From NCBI GenBank assembly GCA_964492245.1, contig CAZBJJ010000008.1, forward strand, positions 1 through 62,427: 62,427 nt of DNA, written 5' to 3'. The notes under the pieces were generated by a model, which was not told the origin of the DNA, searched no databases, and saw nothing but the letters and a program-made list of their open reading frames with translations. The stretch comes from CAZBJJ01 sp964492245 (GTDB taxonomy: Bacteria > Spirochaetota > Spirochaetia > Treponematales > Breznakiellaceae). Below, one piece after another: positions 50,474 to 60,221 of this stretch. Every line of letters starts with the position of its first letter. Position 1 is the stretch's first letter. The position numbers and the translations under genes are program-made.

Positions 50474-53400
50474 ATGAAAAGATTGTTATTTTTAACTCTT
50501 GCTTTGGCCATCGGCCTAGTCCCCATGGGGCTTTGGGCGCAGCCAAACAGCCAGGTAGGCGGCGAACCGACCGCCCAGCCCTGGAAGGTATTTCCAGCCG
50601 GTGCCGGGGTGAGCTTTGCCGATGCCGATGGACACATCTTAAAGCTTGGCGATATTGCTATAGATAAAAGCATTCTCCTAGAAGGCAAGGGGGCGAGCTT
50701 AGAAATTAGCTATCGGGTGGCGCACAATTCACAGCGCCGCATTTTGGCCTGGACCGATGTGAGCGGGCCGGCGGACATTGCCTTTACCACCACCGAAAAC
50801 CTTGTTGCCAATAAAGTGGCGGTCTCTAAAATGTTGCCAAGTGGAACCGACTTTGTCAGCATTCCCCTGCCAAAGGAAATGCTCGCCGATACCCGCAGTG
50901 GCAAGGTGCTCACAGAGGTCTATGTGCTCTTGTGCGTGGACAAGGGAGAAATTGGCCAGGGTGATGCCTATACCGACATTGCCACCAACCAGCGCGGGGG
51001 CTCCCGGCGCAACGGGGTCAATGGGGTGGATCTGGCAAAAGAGCTGGATATATTTGATAGCGTAAAATTAAATATAGATTATTCCGAATTTATTTCGCGC
51101 ATTTCGCTTACGCCAGGTTCCGACGAGACAATGATGAACTTCGCATGGTTTACCGAAAAAGACAGCGCAAAGTCGGCCATTGTGCAATTGGCCAAGGCCG
51201 AAGAACTGGGCAATGCCGATATGCCGGCACATGCGACAGCCTTTAACGGAAGTGTCGCAAAGGGTACCCGCGACTTCGATACAAACCGCGTTACCGTAAC
51301 CGGCCTTTTAAGCGAAACCGAGTACGCCTATCGCGTGGGCGATGGGAACCAGTGGAGCCCGGTGTATAATTTTACCACCGGTAACCCGCATGGTCGCTAC
51401 AATGTAATAGCCACGGCAGATCCTCAGATGGGTAATGCCCGCGAGGCAGAGGCCTGGCGAAGCACCTTAGAAAAAGCGGTGGCAAAGGCCGGCCATGCCA
51501 GCTTTATACTCAACGCCGGCGACCTGGGCGACAAGAGCAATAGTATGGAGCAATACGGCTGGGTAACCGCACCAAGGGTACTGCGAAGCCTGCCCTTTGC
51601 CACGGCAATTGGGAACCACGACACCTTCGACTTCCTCGGCCCTCCCCACGAGCAAATTGGACTTATGCCCATACATTTTAACTGGCCCAACCACACCGAC
51701 TTAAAAGTTGGCGAAGGCGACAAGCCCTTTATGCGCGCCGGTGGCGATTATTATTTTAATTACGGCAGCACCTTATACATCGTGCTCAACTCCAATGTTA
51801 AAAATGTAGAAATTCACCGTCCCTTTATGAAAAAAGCAGTGGCCTCGAACCCAAATGCAAAATGGATTGTGGCCCTCTTGCATCACGATATTTACGGGAC
51901 CGGTGACCACGCAGGCACCGCGTATCAGGATGCCCAAAAAATGCAGCCCACCTGGTCGCCCTTCCTCGACGAGTTCGGCGTGGACATTGCCATAAACGGC
52001 CACGACCACGTCTATGCCCGCTCGCTGTTTATGCAGGGCAATAAGGAGCAGCGCGAACAGATGCCAGCTAAGATGGATCCCCTTGGCATCAATATAAAAG
52101 AAAAAAATCCCGGCAGCTATGTCCTGCCAAAGGGCATTCTGTACATGGCCCTGTCTGCATCGGCCTGCGAAAAAATGTATGCTCCCGAGTATCAGGATTG
52201 GGTGGCCTATACCCACGGCATGCTGGGGGTTCCCGAATATTCAATTATGACAATTGATGGCGATACCCTCACCTTTACCTCCTACCGCAGCGATACCGAC
52301 GAGGCGACCGACAGCATCACCCTGCGCAAAAAGGCAAGTGCAGAGGATTTAGAAACCTTGCTTGCCGATGCACAGGCAATTCCCCAGAGCATCAATATTG
52401 TAAGTGGTTGGGACGAATTCTTAACCGCATTCGAAAGGGCAAAAACAGCCCTTGAAACATCGGGCGATATCCATGGCGCATATGTCGACCTGTATCAGGC
52501 CTATTACGCCATCAGCTTGAACACCGACAAAACAAAATTGAGCAGCCTTATTGCAGAAGTGCAGCAGACTCTGGAAGAGGCAAGCGAGGGGCTGTGGACG
52601 GGGCAGTACCCCGAGGGCTCAAAGGCGGTGCTTAATAAAGCGGTCGACGAGTATGCCTTAGTCCTGGTAAATAAAATGGCAACCCAGGTAGAGACCGACA
52701 GGGCACAGGCTAGCTTACAGGAAAAATTAAATGCCTTTAGGGCATCGGTAAGCGCAGTCGATATTCCCTGGTCTGCCCAACACCGTATTAAGGGCGAGGG
52801 CGTCAACAAGGTGGAGCTCCTGGGCTGGATGGCCGGCGATGTGCAACATGCCTATGTTGTTAAGCAGGAATTTGCCAAGGACAATCTCGGTGGTAAGCGC
52901 AGCAGTCCGGCAGATGGTCCGGCGAACAAACTTGGCGGGCGCGGACCCAGCGAATCGCATATAACCAAAACACATATTGGCGAATGGATCCGCTACGAAT
53001 TAAATATCGAAAAGGCGGGCTGGTACCGAGCGGCCCTGGGTGTGGCCAACGAAAGCGGGACTGAGCAAAAAATACTTTTGCGCAATATGGCCAACGACAG
53101 CCTGTGTGCCTTTAATATTCCGGCCGATGCCAGATTGCCAGCTGCCGGTTGGAGCGAGGCAGCCATGGTCGAGGCGGACAGAGAAATATATCTGCCCAAG
53201 GGAAGATGGGTCTTAGAATTATATTTTGTAAACAATGGGGTGGGGGTCTCTGTTTCCTCTGGTGCCAATGTGGCCTTCCCCAACGATGCTGGCAATGTGG
53301 CCTATCCCGATGGCCCGGATGTGGATATTTTAACTCTCGTTTATGTGCGCGATGGCAAGGCTCCAACACTTGCACAGGATCCAAACATCTACGCCCTTCC

Positions 53401-54436
53401 CCTTCCGCCTACTTCAATTCAGGGAGCACCTGCCCGCCAAAAGGGTTGGGCCAGCGAGGGCTATGTGGACGACCAGGGCAATGTGTCTAAGGGTATTAGT
53501 CTTGATGTCTTTATGGCGGCGAAGACCTTGGTTCTCGAGCTTGCTGCCAGACCTGCCAGCACAAACATTCAGCTCCACCTTATTCCCGAGGGCAATGGTT
53601 CTACTTGGGCGGCAAACGAGACAACGCCGAACAATACGCCGGCCCTGGTAATGAACACCCTGTACCGCGATGGTAAGCTTGTCTTCCCGCTCGACGAAAT
53701 GTTGGGCTACGAGGCTTGGAGCAAGTCTAAAGTTAAATGCATGCTCGACATCAGCTATTACTCTTATGGCTGGGACGACATGAACGTAATGAAGGCCTAC
53801 TTTATTCTCGACCCGGCACTCATGTCCGATGAGCTCAAGGCTGCCCAAGAAAAAGCTGCCACCGCAACCGCAAGCGCCGACGAAGCCGCAAGCGACGAAG
53901 AACCTGCAGCCGCAACAGCAAGCGACGAAGTAGCGGTAGCCGAACCTGCAGCCGAGCCCGCCGAGGAAAAGCCGGCCAGCCGCCGGGCGACAAAACTCCT
54001 TACCACCAGGGGGCTTTTAAGCAGAGTTCCCCCCAAGCCCGAAGCAGGGGAGGACCTCGAGTACCAGGTTCAAAAAGACGAGGAGCTGTGGAGTGTGGTC
54101 TTCAATTATTACGCATCCCGCAGCGACGATGTAATTGCCGATCTCTGGGATGCCAACGCCGATTACTTACAATCGACCAATGGCAAACTCGAAGCGGGCA
54201 AACTGCTCCGCCTTCCTGCCGCTGGCCTTGTCGACCCCATCACTCGAGGCAGTGTCGAAAACATGGCGGGCGTTTACTTAGTAAAATGGGGCGATACCCT
54301 CGCAGGTCTTGCCAGAACATTTTACGGCAATGCAAGCTCCTGGCGAAAAATTTACGACGCCAATACTGAGCACATAAAATTGGTAAACGGCATCCCCATG
54401 ATTTACGAAAAACAGTGGATAATAATCCCAGAATAA
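50474..54436 (+). CDS. Large secreted purple-acid-phosphatase-like protein with LysM repeats
   Basis: 1320 residues. Signal peptide MKRLLFLTLALAIGLVPMG; an N-terminal domain (~25-195); a PAP-type Fn3 domain (~200-305, SRISLTPGSDETMMNFAWF); a metallophosphoesterase core (~310-560: ATADPQMG, NAGDLGDKS, AIGNHDTF, LLHHDIYG, NGHDHVYARS, all metal ligands present); helical bundle (~600-760); beta-rich binding-like region (~770-1120); Ala/Glu/Pro linker; two LysM-like domains (~1195-1245 and ~1265-1318). It probably hydrolyses phosphate esters while held on peptidoglycan in the periplasm. AGGAGGAG before the ATG. Confidence 0.85.
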   Translation: MKRLLFLTLALAIGLVPMGLWAQPNSQVGGEPTAQPWKVFPAGAGVSFADADGHILKLGDIAIDKSILLEGKGASLEISYRVAHNSQRRILAWTDVSGPADIAFTTTENLVANKVAVSKMLPSGTDFVSIPLPKEMLADTRSGKVLTEVYVLLCVDKGEIGQGDAYTDIATNQRGGSRRNGVNGVDLAKELDIFDSVKLNIDYSEFISRISLTPGSDETMMNFAWFTEKDSAKSAIVQLAKAEELGNADMPAHATAFNGSVAKGTRDFDTNRVTVTGLLSETEYAYRVGDGNQWSPVYNFTTGNPHGRYNVIATADPQMGNAREAEAWRSTLEKAVAKAGHASFILNAGDLGDKSNSMEQYGWVTAPRVLRSLPFATAIGNHDTFDFLGPPHEQIGLMPIHFNWPNHTDLKVGEGDKPFMRAGGDYYFNYGSTLYIVLNSNVKNVEIHRPFMKKAVASNPNAKWIVALLHHDIYGTGDHAGTAYQDAQKMQPTWSPFLDEFGVDIAINGHDHVYARSLFMQGNKEQREQMPAKMDPLGINIKEKNPGSYVLPKGILYMALSASACEKMYAPEYQDWVAYTHGMLGVPEYSIMTIDGDTLTFTSYRSDTDEATDSITLRKKASAEDLETLLADAQAIPQSINIVSGWDEFLTAFERAKTALETSGDIHGAYVDLYQAYYAISLNTDKTKLSSLIAEVQQTLEEASEGLWTGQYPEGSKAVLNKAVDEYALVLVNKMATQVETDRAQASLQEKLNAFRASVSAVDIPWSAQHRIKGEGVNKVELLGWMAGDVQHAYVVKQEFAKDNLGGKRSSPADGPANKLGGRGPSESHITKTHIGEWIRYELNIEKAGWYRAALGVANESGTEQKILLRNMANDSLCAFNIPADARLPAAGWSEAAMVEADREIYLPKGRWVLELYFVNNGVGVSVSSGANVAFPNDAGNVAYPDGPDVDILTLVYVRDGKAPTLAQDPNIYALPLPPTSIQGAPARQKGWASEGYVDDQGNVSKGISLDVFMAAKTLVLELAARPASTNIQLHLIPEGNGSTWAANETTPNNTPALVMNTLYRDGKLVFPLDEMLGYEAWSKSKVKCMLDISYYSYGWDDMNVMKAYFILDPALMSDELKAAQEKAATATASADEAASDEEPAAATASDEVAVAEPAAEPAEEKPASRRATKLLTTRGLLSRVPPKPEAGEDLEYQVQKDEELWSVVFNYYASRSDDVIADLWDANADYLQSTNGKLEAGKLLRLPAAGLVDPITRGSVENMAGVYLVKWGDTLAGLARTFYGNASSWRKIYDANTEHIKLVNGIPMIYEKQWIIIPE

Positions 54437-54503
54437 AAAATTAGCCTACACGATAAGGGGGGGGCGGGCAACTGCTCCTCCTTCTTTTTTTATTTGGGGG
54501 GCC

Positions 54504-54539
54504 TCATGAACTTCGTTCATGCATGAACGAAGTTCATGA
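54504..54539. repeat. 36-bp perfect palindrome at the edge of the CRISPR island
   Basis: The sequence is symmetric about 54521/54522. Each half is itself a hairpin, ATGAACTTCGTTCAT or its complement, giving a 17-bp period like the cluster at 880-947. It lies between the phosphoesterase stop and cas3. Confidence 0.85.
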
Positions 54540-54558
54540 ACGGGCTTTCCGCTCCAAT

Positions 54559-54579
54559 CTTTTTGCCTCCGGCAAAAAG
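54559..54579. terminator. 9-bp hairpin, possible terminator
   Basis: CTTTTTGCC-tcc-GGCAAAAAG is a perfect stem with three-base loop, 120 nt after the phosphoesterase stop. No T-run follows, so termination is uncertain. Confidence 0.4.
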
Positions 54580-54647
54580 GATTTCCACTTCAATCCCTGG
54601 CCCACATTCTCCCTTACGGTCGAATTCTCCCCCTTTCCCTTTTCTCC

Positions 54648-54676
54648 TTGCCCCCAGAAAATAACAGCGTTACAAT
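54648..54676 (+). promoter_or_regulatory. Candidate cas operon promoter directly abutting cas3
   Basis: TTGCCC (54648-54653), 17-nt spacer, TACAAT (54671-54676). The expected transcription start, about 7 nt past the -10, falls on the A of the cas3 ATG at 54683. Confidence 0.5.
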
Positions 54677-54682
54677 TTGGGC

Positions 54683-56848
54683 ATGGAATATTTAGCACAT
54701 ACCAAAAATGAACAAGGAGTTCCGCATCTATTAAAGGATCATTTAATAGGCACAGCAGAACTTATGAAAAACTTTTGTTTTATTCAAGAACTAAAAGAAA
54801 TCTTCTACCTTACTGGATTACTTCACGATTTTGGGAAATATCAAACTGCTTTTCAGAATTATTTAATTAATGGGGGAATAAGAGGTTCTGTTCCCCATGC
54901 TCGTTGGGGAACTTATTACTTGGGGAAAAAATTTCCTGAAATAGCTTTTGTTATTAATGGGCACCATAAAGGTTTGCCCAATATAGAAAGCTTAAAGGCA
55001 GATTTTAATTTAACAGAAAAAGAGATTGTAGAACTAGAAAAACTAAAATCTAAATTTAATAATGAAATTGGAAAAATTGAAGTAATAGAAAATAATCAGT
55101 TTATTAAAAATAAAAGTAAATCTGAACGAGAGCTAATAATACGCTACCTTTTTAGCTGTTTAACAGATTCAGACTGGTTGGATACAGAAAAACATGCTGA
55201 TATTCAAAAAAACATGCGAAGAATTTGTGAAAAATTAGAGCCCATTCACCTAATAACAAAATTAAATAATCATTTAGATGGCCTTAGTAAGACAGGTGAA
55301 ATTAATATATTGCGAAACCACACACGAAATTATGCCCTTTCCAGAGCCAGCCATCCTCAGGGTTTTTTTTCTATGAACCTTCCTACCGGACTGGGAAAAA
55401 CCTTGACATCGGTGGCATGGGCTCTTGAACATGCGAAAAAACACAATCTAAAAAGACTTATTATTGTTTTGCCTTTTATTAGTATAATTGATCAAACAGC
55501 GACTGAATTAAAAAAAATCTTTGGAGAAAATCTTGTCTTAGAACACCACTCCTCGTTCGAGCTAGAAGATTCTGATATAGAAAAAAATGATGCCAATATA
55601 TCTATTATATCTAAAAGACTGGCCTTCGAAAATTGGGACTACCCAATTATCGTAACAACCTCCGTGCAATTTTTTGAATCAATTTTTAGTAATAAAACAA
55701 AAAAATGTCGAAAACTTCATAGAATTGCAGAATCTGTTATAATTTTTGATGAAATTCAGACCTTAAAAAAGGAACTTGTTCTACCAACACTTGAAATTCT
55801 CGAAGATATGACAAGCCTTTTACGATGTAGTTTCTTATTCTGCACTGCTACAGAACCTGCATTTCGTGAACGTGAAGGCTTCAAAGGTATAAAAAACTTA
55901 GTATCTCTTGTTGATAACCCAAAGGAGTTATTCAAACAAACTGAACGGGTAAATTATTTTCTGTTAAAAGAAGGCAAGGAGCTAGATACAGAAAATTTTA
56001 TAGATATAGTATCTAAACAGGCCGGCAGTAAATTAATAGTTGTAAACACAAAAAAAACAGCGTTAAGAATATTTAACAAATTAATCTCAAATGATAACAG
56101 TACCCATTATATGTTTTTATCAACCGATTTATGCCCTGCCGATAGAAAAGAAAAAATAAAAAAAATTAGGCAAAAATTAAAAAATAATGTTATAATTACA
56201 CTTGTATCGACTCAATTAATTGAGGCAGGTGTTGATTTTGACTTCCCTTGTGTTTACCGCGAGATAGCACCTATGGAATCGCTTATTCAAGCGGCAGGCC
56301 GGTGTAATAGGGAGGGAAAAATGAAAGACAAGGGAAAGGTTTATATATTCAGGCTTTCTGAAGAAAGTTATCCAGATACTCAATATAAAAATCTTGCATC
56401 TTTTTGTTTTGAAAAAATCAAGGAAAACATTTCAGTCCTTCACGATTATACTGCCTACGAAAAATATTATGAGGCTGTTCTAGAACTGTATATTGATGGA
56501 GATAAATACTCAATTTCTCAAAATAGGGCTTTATTTAAATTTGAAGACGTTGCGAATTCTTATAAACTTATAGATCAGGCAACAAAACCCCTGTTTATAC
56601 TCAATTACAATAAAGACAGTGCTCAAATTGGGAAAGAAATCGAAAGCCGTGCATGTATGCAATTGCCAATTACAAAAGAATTGTATCAAAAAATCCAACA
56701 ATTTTCTGTAAATGTATATCCTAATTTTTTAATAGATAATAAGTGTTATGTGCAAATGCAAAACGAAATATTGGTCTGGGTTGGAAAATATAATAAAGAC
56801 ACTGGCATTAAGGGCGAACAATTTACAGTGAACGATTTAATTACTTAG
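54683..56848 (+). CDS. cas3: CRISPR-associated helicase/nuclease Cas3 (type I-C)
   Basis: 721 residues. HD nuclease domain at the N-terminus (HLIGTAELM, YLTGLLHDFGKYQTAF, INGHHKG) and SF2 helicase (LPTGLGKTLTSVAWALEH near 233, IIFDEIQTL near 354, STQLIEAGVDFDFP, QAAGRCNREGK). It shreds target DNA recruited by Cascade. No clear ribosome-binding site precedes the ATG. First gene of the cas operon; DNA here is AT-rich compared with upstream genes. Confidence 0.97.
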   Translation: MEYLAHTKNEQGVPHLLKDHLIGTAELMKNFCFIQELKEIFYLTGLLHDFGKYQTAFQNYLINGGIRGSVPHARWGTYYLGKKFPEIAFVINGHHKGLPNIESLKADFNLTEKEIVELEKLKSKFNNEIGKIEVIENNQFIKNKSKSERELIIRYLFSCLTDSDWLDTEKHADIQKNMRRICEKLEPIHLITKLNNHLDGLSKTGEINILRNHTRNYALSRASHPQGFFSMNLPTGLGKTLTSVAWALEHAKKHNLKRLIIVLPFISIIDQTATELKKIFGENLVLEHHSSFELEDSDIEKNDANISIISKRLAFENWDYPIIVTTSVQFFESIFSNKTKKCRKLHRIAESVIIFDEIQTLKKELVLPTLEILEDMTSLLRCSFLFCTATEPAFREREGFKGIKNLVSLVDNPKELFKQTERVNYFLLKEGKELDTENFIDIVSKQAGSKLIVVNTKKTALRIFNKLISNDNSTHYMFLSTDLCPADRKEKIKKIRQKLKNNVIITLVSTQLIEAGVDFDFPCVYREIAPMESLIQAAGRCNREGKMKDKGKVYIFRLSEESYPDTQYKNLASFCFEKIKENISVLHDYTAYEKYYEAVLELYIDGDKYSISQNRALFKFEDVANSYKLIDQATKPLFILNYNKDSAQIGKEIESRACMQLPITKELYQKIQQFSVNVYPNFLIDNKCYVQMQNEILVWVGKYNKDTGIKGEQFTVNDLIT

Positions 56849-56858
56849 GAGGTATCGA

Positions 56859-57566
56859 ATGTACATTGACCAAGAGGTTGTAAGCGTAAAGGTGGTCGGG
56901 GATTTCGCCTGTTTCACGCGACCCGATTTAAAAGTTGAAAGGATGAGTTATCCCTGTATGACTCCTTCTGCAGCACGAGGGATTTTAGACTCTATATTGT
57001 GGAAACCTGAATTTCAATGGTTTGTAAGACGTATAAAAATTTTAAATCCAATACAGTATTTTTCTGTTAAACGCAATGAAATAAAAAAAATGCAGGGAAA
57101 CCAAGAAATAATCATTGAAGAAAGTCGGACTCAACGAAATAGTATTGTGCTAAAGAATGTGGCCTATATCATCGATGCATCAGTGTGCCAAAAAGAACCG
57201 AATACTGCTAATCCACCTAAAAAATATGCAGAAATGTTTAAAAGAAGAGTTGCGAAAGGGCAGTCATTTCGTAGGCCTTACTTAGGCACGCGAGAGTTTT
57301 CGGCTGAATTTTCGCCGATTCATAAAAACGATGAGCCATTACAAAATCTCACCGTTCCTATTGGCAGTATGCTTTTTGACATATTTTATGATGACAATGG
57401 AAAACCACAGCCATTGTTTTTTTACGATGTTGCTATAGTTAACGGGGTTTTAAATTGTGATGTTAGCGAAAATCAAAAAATGATGGAATCAAGCCACATA
57501 CTGCCTAATAATGAATACCCATTTGCAACTGCTCTTTATGATTTTGCTAAACAAGAGGAGGAATAA
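56859..57566 (+). CDS. cas5c: Cas5 (Cas5d/c), type I-C crRNA endonuclease
   Basis: 235 residues. VVGDFACFTRPDLKVERMSY and MTPSAARGILDSILWKPEF at the start are the I-C Cas5 pattern. In type I-C, which lacks Cas6, this protein cuts the pre-crRNA and stays on the 5' handle. AGGAGG precedes the ATG; its stop abuts the cas8c ATG. Confidence 0.95.
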   Translation: MYIDQEVVSVKVVGDFACFTRPDLKVERMSYPCMTPSAARGILDSILWKPEFQWFVRRIKILNPIQYFSVKRNEIKKMQGNQEIIIEESRTQRNSIVLKNVAYIIDASVCQKEPNTANPPKKYAEMFKRRVAKGQSFRRPYLGTREFSAEFSPIHKNDEPLQNLTVPIGSMLFDIFYDDNGKPQPLFFYDVAIVNGVLNCDVSENQKMMESSHILPNNEYPFATALYDFAKQEEE

Positions 57567-59354
57567 ATGCTTAAAGAATTGAGTGATTTAGGTAAAAGAA
57601 ACCGGAAACAGGAAGCAAATAAAGGCAAACGTATTCACAACGCTTTAAAAGAAGAGTTAATTTCCATCGATTTAGTAATAGACAGATCAGGTAACTTTAT
57701 TAAATTTGACCTTATTGAAAAAATATCCCGGCCCGCAGAAGCTCTAACCGCCAAAAAAGGAAAAGCTCGATTATTGCTAGATAAAGCAGAAGAAATCCTC
57801 TGTTATATGCCAAATGAGCCTTCAGAAAAAATTATAGCCAGCGTAAAGTTTAAACACGATTTATTTTTAGAAAAGCTCAGTGACTACAAAGATCTTATTG
57901 CATTGCAACCTGTCAATAAATTTTATTATGAAAATAAAGATCAAGGCCTTGAGGTCGCAAAAGCAAGTTTTGAAGAGCAAATACCAGAGAAACAGAGGTC
58001 TGGAAATATTGCCTTTAGAGTAGAAGGGCTTTCGAAAAGGATACACGAGGAAGACGAAGTATACGATGCTATTATCGATAACTTTGAAAAAAATCAGAAA
58101 GCCTCACTTAAGGATACTACACATATATGCTCTGTCTGTGGAAAAAATGAGTATCCAATAGCAGATGAACCACATGGTATGATAAAGCGTGTACCAGATG
58201 GAAATCCAATGGGTTGCGCACTTGTTTCCTATAATGAGCCAGCTTTTTTATCCTATGGATTAAAAGGAAATTTAAACTCGTCTGTCTGTAGCAACTGTGC
58301 AAAAACATATGTAGAAGGAATAAACTGGCTATTAGCAAATGGACAAATACAAAAAAATGACAAAGGCAAGGAATACTTAAAATATTCAAACCGGAAAAAC
58401 TTTGGAAAAGATACAGCAATGGTGTATTGGCTTCGGGAGGGAAATAATTTCCCCGACTTAGACCTGTTGGAGGAGCCAAATATTGGGGAAATCGATGAGC
58501 TTATAAATTCAGTAACATCTGGAAAATACCATGGCATAGGAGTTGAAACTAATCATTTTTATTCATTTATATTATCTGGCGCAGCTGCTAGAATATTTAT
58601 TAGAGATTGGATGGAACAATCATTAATAGAATTAAAAAAGTCAATTGCCCTTTGGTTTACTAAAATAGTGATTATGCAATTCGATTATAATCAGCAAAAA
58701 TTACTGCCCCACTACGCCCGCTTGTACGATTTAGCCAAGGCTGCACAGAATAGCAAAGAGACGAATGATGTTACTTTGTCCCGGGTTGCTGTGTATCTGT
58801 GGAAATCAGCCATTTCCCGAGAAAAACTACCTCTTTGGGTTTTATCCGCAGCTTTAAAAAGACTACGATTTGAGGAAAAAGGTTTTACTCCCACACGATT
58901 AGCATTAATTCGTCTAGTTTTAAATCAACACATAAAGGAAGGAGGCTTAGAAATGAAAGAGAGTCTGGATAACAGCAATAGTTCTACTGCGTATATCAGC
59001 GGTAGAATATTTTGCACTCTGGAAAGCATCCAGCGGGCTGCATTGGGAGATAATATCAATGCGGGAATTCGGGAGCGTTTTTTTTCTTCTGCATCAATGA
59101 CACCGGCAGCTGCCTTTGGAAGATTAATGAAAATGTCTCAAAATCATTTGTCTAAATTAAAGGGAGAAAAACCAGGTTTAGCAGTTACATTGGATAAGGA
59201 ATTACAAAGTCTAGTGTCAAAGATCGACTCTTTTCCCATTTTATTTACCTTAGAGGAGCAGGGGAAATTTGCCATTGGATATTATCACCAAAAGCAAGAG
59301 TCTTACAGAAAAACAGCAGAGAACAAAGAGCTTAAACAAGCTCTTGTTGAATAA
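57567..59354 (+). CDS. cas8c: Cas8c large subunit (Csd1)
   Basis: 595 residues. Contains CSVCGKNEYPIAD and, some 50 residues later, VCSNCAKTY, together a likely four-Cys zinc site. The C-terminal half is helical. Cas8c recognises the PAM and opens target DNA in the I-C Cascade. AGAGGAGG precedes the ATG. In I-C systems an internal start in cas8 can produce Cas11; an internal ATG in this gene (for example at 58953, GGAGG nearby) may serve. Confidence 0.93.
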   Translation: MLKELSDLGKRNRKQEANKGKRIHNALKEELISIDLVIDRSGNFIKFDLIEKISRPAEALTAKKGKARLLLDKAEEILCYMPNEPSEKIIASVKFKHDLFLEKLSDYKDLIALQPVNKFYYENKDQGLEVAKASFEEQIPEKQRSGNIAFRVEGLSKRIHEEDEVYDAIIDNFEKNQKASLKDTTHICSVCGKNEYPIADEPHGMIKRVPDGNPMGCALVSYNEPAFLSYGLKGNLNSSVCSNCAKTYVEGINWLLANGQIQKNDKGKEYLKYSNRKNFGKDTAMVYWLREGNNFPDLDLLEEPNIGEIDELINSVTSGKYHGIGVETNHFYSFILSGAAARIFIRDWMEQSLIELKKSIALWFTKIVIMQFDYNQQKLLPHYARLYDLAKAAQNSKETNDVTLSRVAVYLWKSAISREKLPLWVLSAALKRLRFEEKGFTPTRLALIRLVLNQHIKEGGLEMKESLDNSNSSTAYISGRIFCTLESIQRAALGDNINAGIRERFFSSASMTPAAAFGRLMKMSQNHLSKLKGEKPGLAVTLDKELQSLVSKIDSFPILFTLEEQGKFAIGYYHQKQESYRKTAENKELKQALVE

Positions 59355-59375
59355 ACAGGAAAGGAGATTAATGGT

Positions 59376-60212
59376 ATGAGTGAAGCAATTAGAAACAGGT
59401 ACGACTTCGTATTCTTATTCGATGTCAAAGATGGTAACCCCAACGGAGATCCCGATCAGGCAAATCTGCCGAGGGTGGATGTCGAAAACCAAGAGGGCTT
59501 GGTAACCGATGTATGCATTAAAAGAAAGATACGCAATTATGTTCATTTGAAACATGGTAGCAAAAGCCCTTATAAAATTTTTATCCAACAGGGAAATATT
59601 CTTAACGATATAATTGATGGTGCTTCTGGAGATGACATTAAGGCTAGACAAAAAGACCTCTGTGGCCATTATTTTGATATTCGAACATTTGGAGCAGTTA
59701 TGAGTACTGGGGATAAAGGTGCTGGCACAGTTCGAGGTCCAATACAACTAACTTTTTCTCGCTCGCTAGATAGAATTTATCAAGCGGAACATTCTATAAC
59801 ACGTTGTGCCGTAACTACACAGAAAGAGGCAATAGCCCAAGAAAAACGAGAAAGCGCCTCAACCTTTGGGCGAAAATCAACGGTACCATATGGACTTTAT
59901 AGAATGCATGGTTTTATTTCTGCAAATGATGCCGCTAAAACAGGATTTTCAGAGGACGATCTAGCTCTATTTTGGGAGGCCTTGATCAATGCTTTTGAAC
60001 ACGACCGGGCCGCTGCTCGTGGAGAAATGAATCCTAGAAAATTAATCGTTTTTAAACACGAGTCAGTGTTAGGGAATGCTCGAAGCGGTGAATTATTCGA
60101 TAAAGTAGAAATATCTCGTAAGATAGAACTTCCGCGGTCTTGGAGCGATTACGATGTTGTAATCAATAAAAACAATGTGCCTTCTAATATAACCATCGAA
60201 GAAAAACTATAA
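59376..60212 (+). CDS. cas7: Cas7 (Csd2) backbone subunit
   Basis: 278 residues. FVFLFDVKDGNPNGDPDQAN with VCIKRKIRNYV, and later FGAVMSTGDKGAGTVRGPIQ, are the Csd2 pattern. It coats the crRNA spacer. AAAGGAG upstream of the ATG. Confidence 0.96.
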   Translation: MSEAIRNRYDFVFLFDVKDGNPNGDPDQANLPRVDVENQEGLVTDVCIKRKIRNYVHLKHGSKSPYKIFIQQGNILNDIIDGASGDDIKARQKDLCGHYFDIRTFGAVMSTGDKGAGTVRGPIQLTFSRSLDRIYQAEHSITRCAVTTQKEAIAQEKRESASTFGRKSTVPYGLYRMHGFISANDAAKTGFSEDDLALFWEALINAFEHDRAAARGEMNPRKLIVFKHESVLGNARSGELFDKVEISRKIELPRSWSDYDVVINKNNVPSNITIEEKL

Positions 60213-60221
60213 GAGGGGCAC

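Noticed and set aside
54440..54500. G-run and T-run after the phosphoesterase as a terminator
   Set aside because: The arms do not pair well; only the G-run and T-run are visible.
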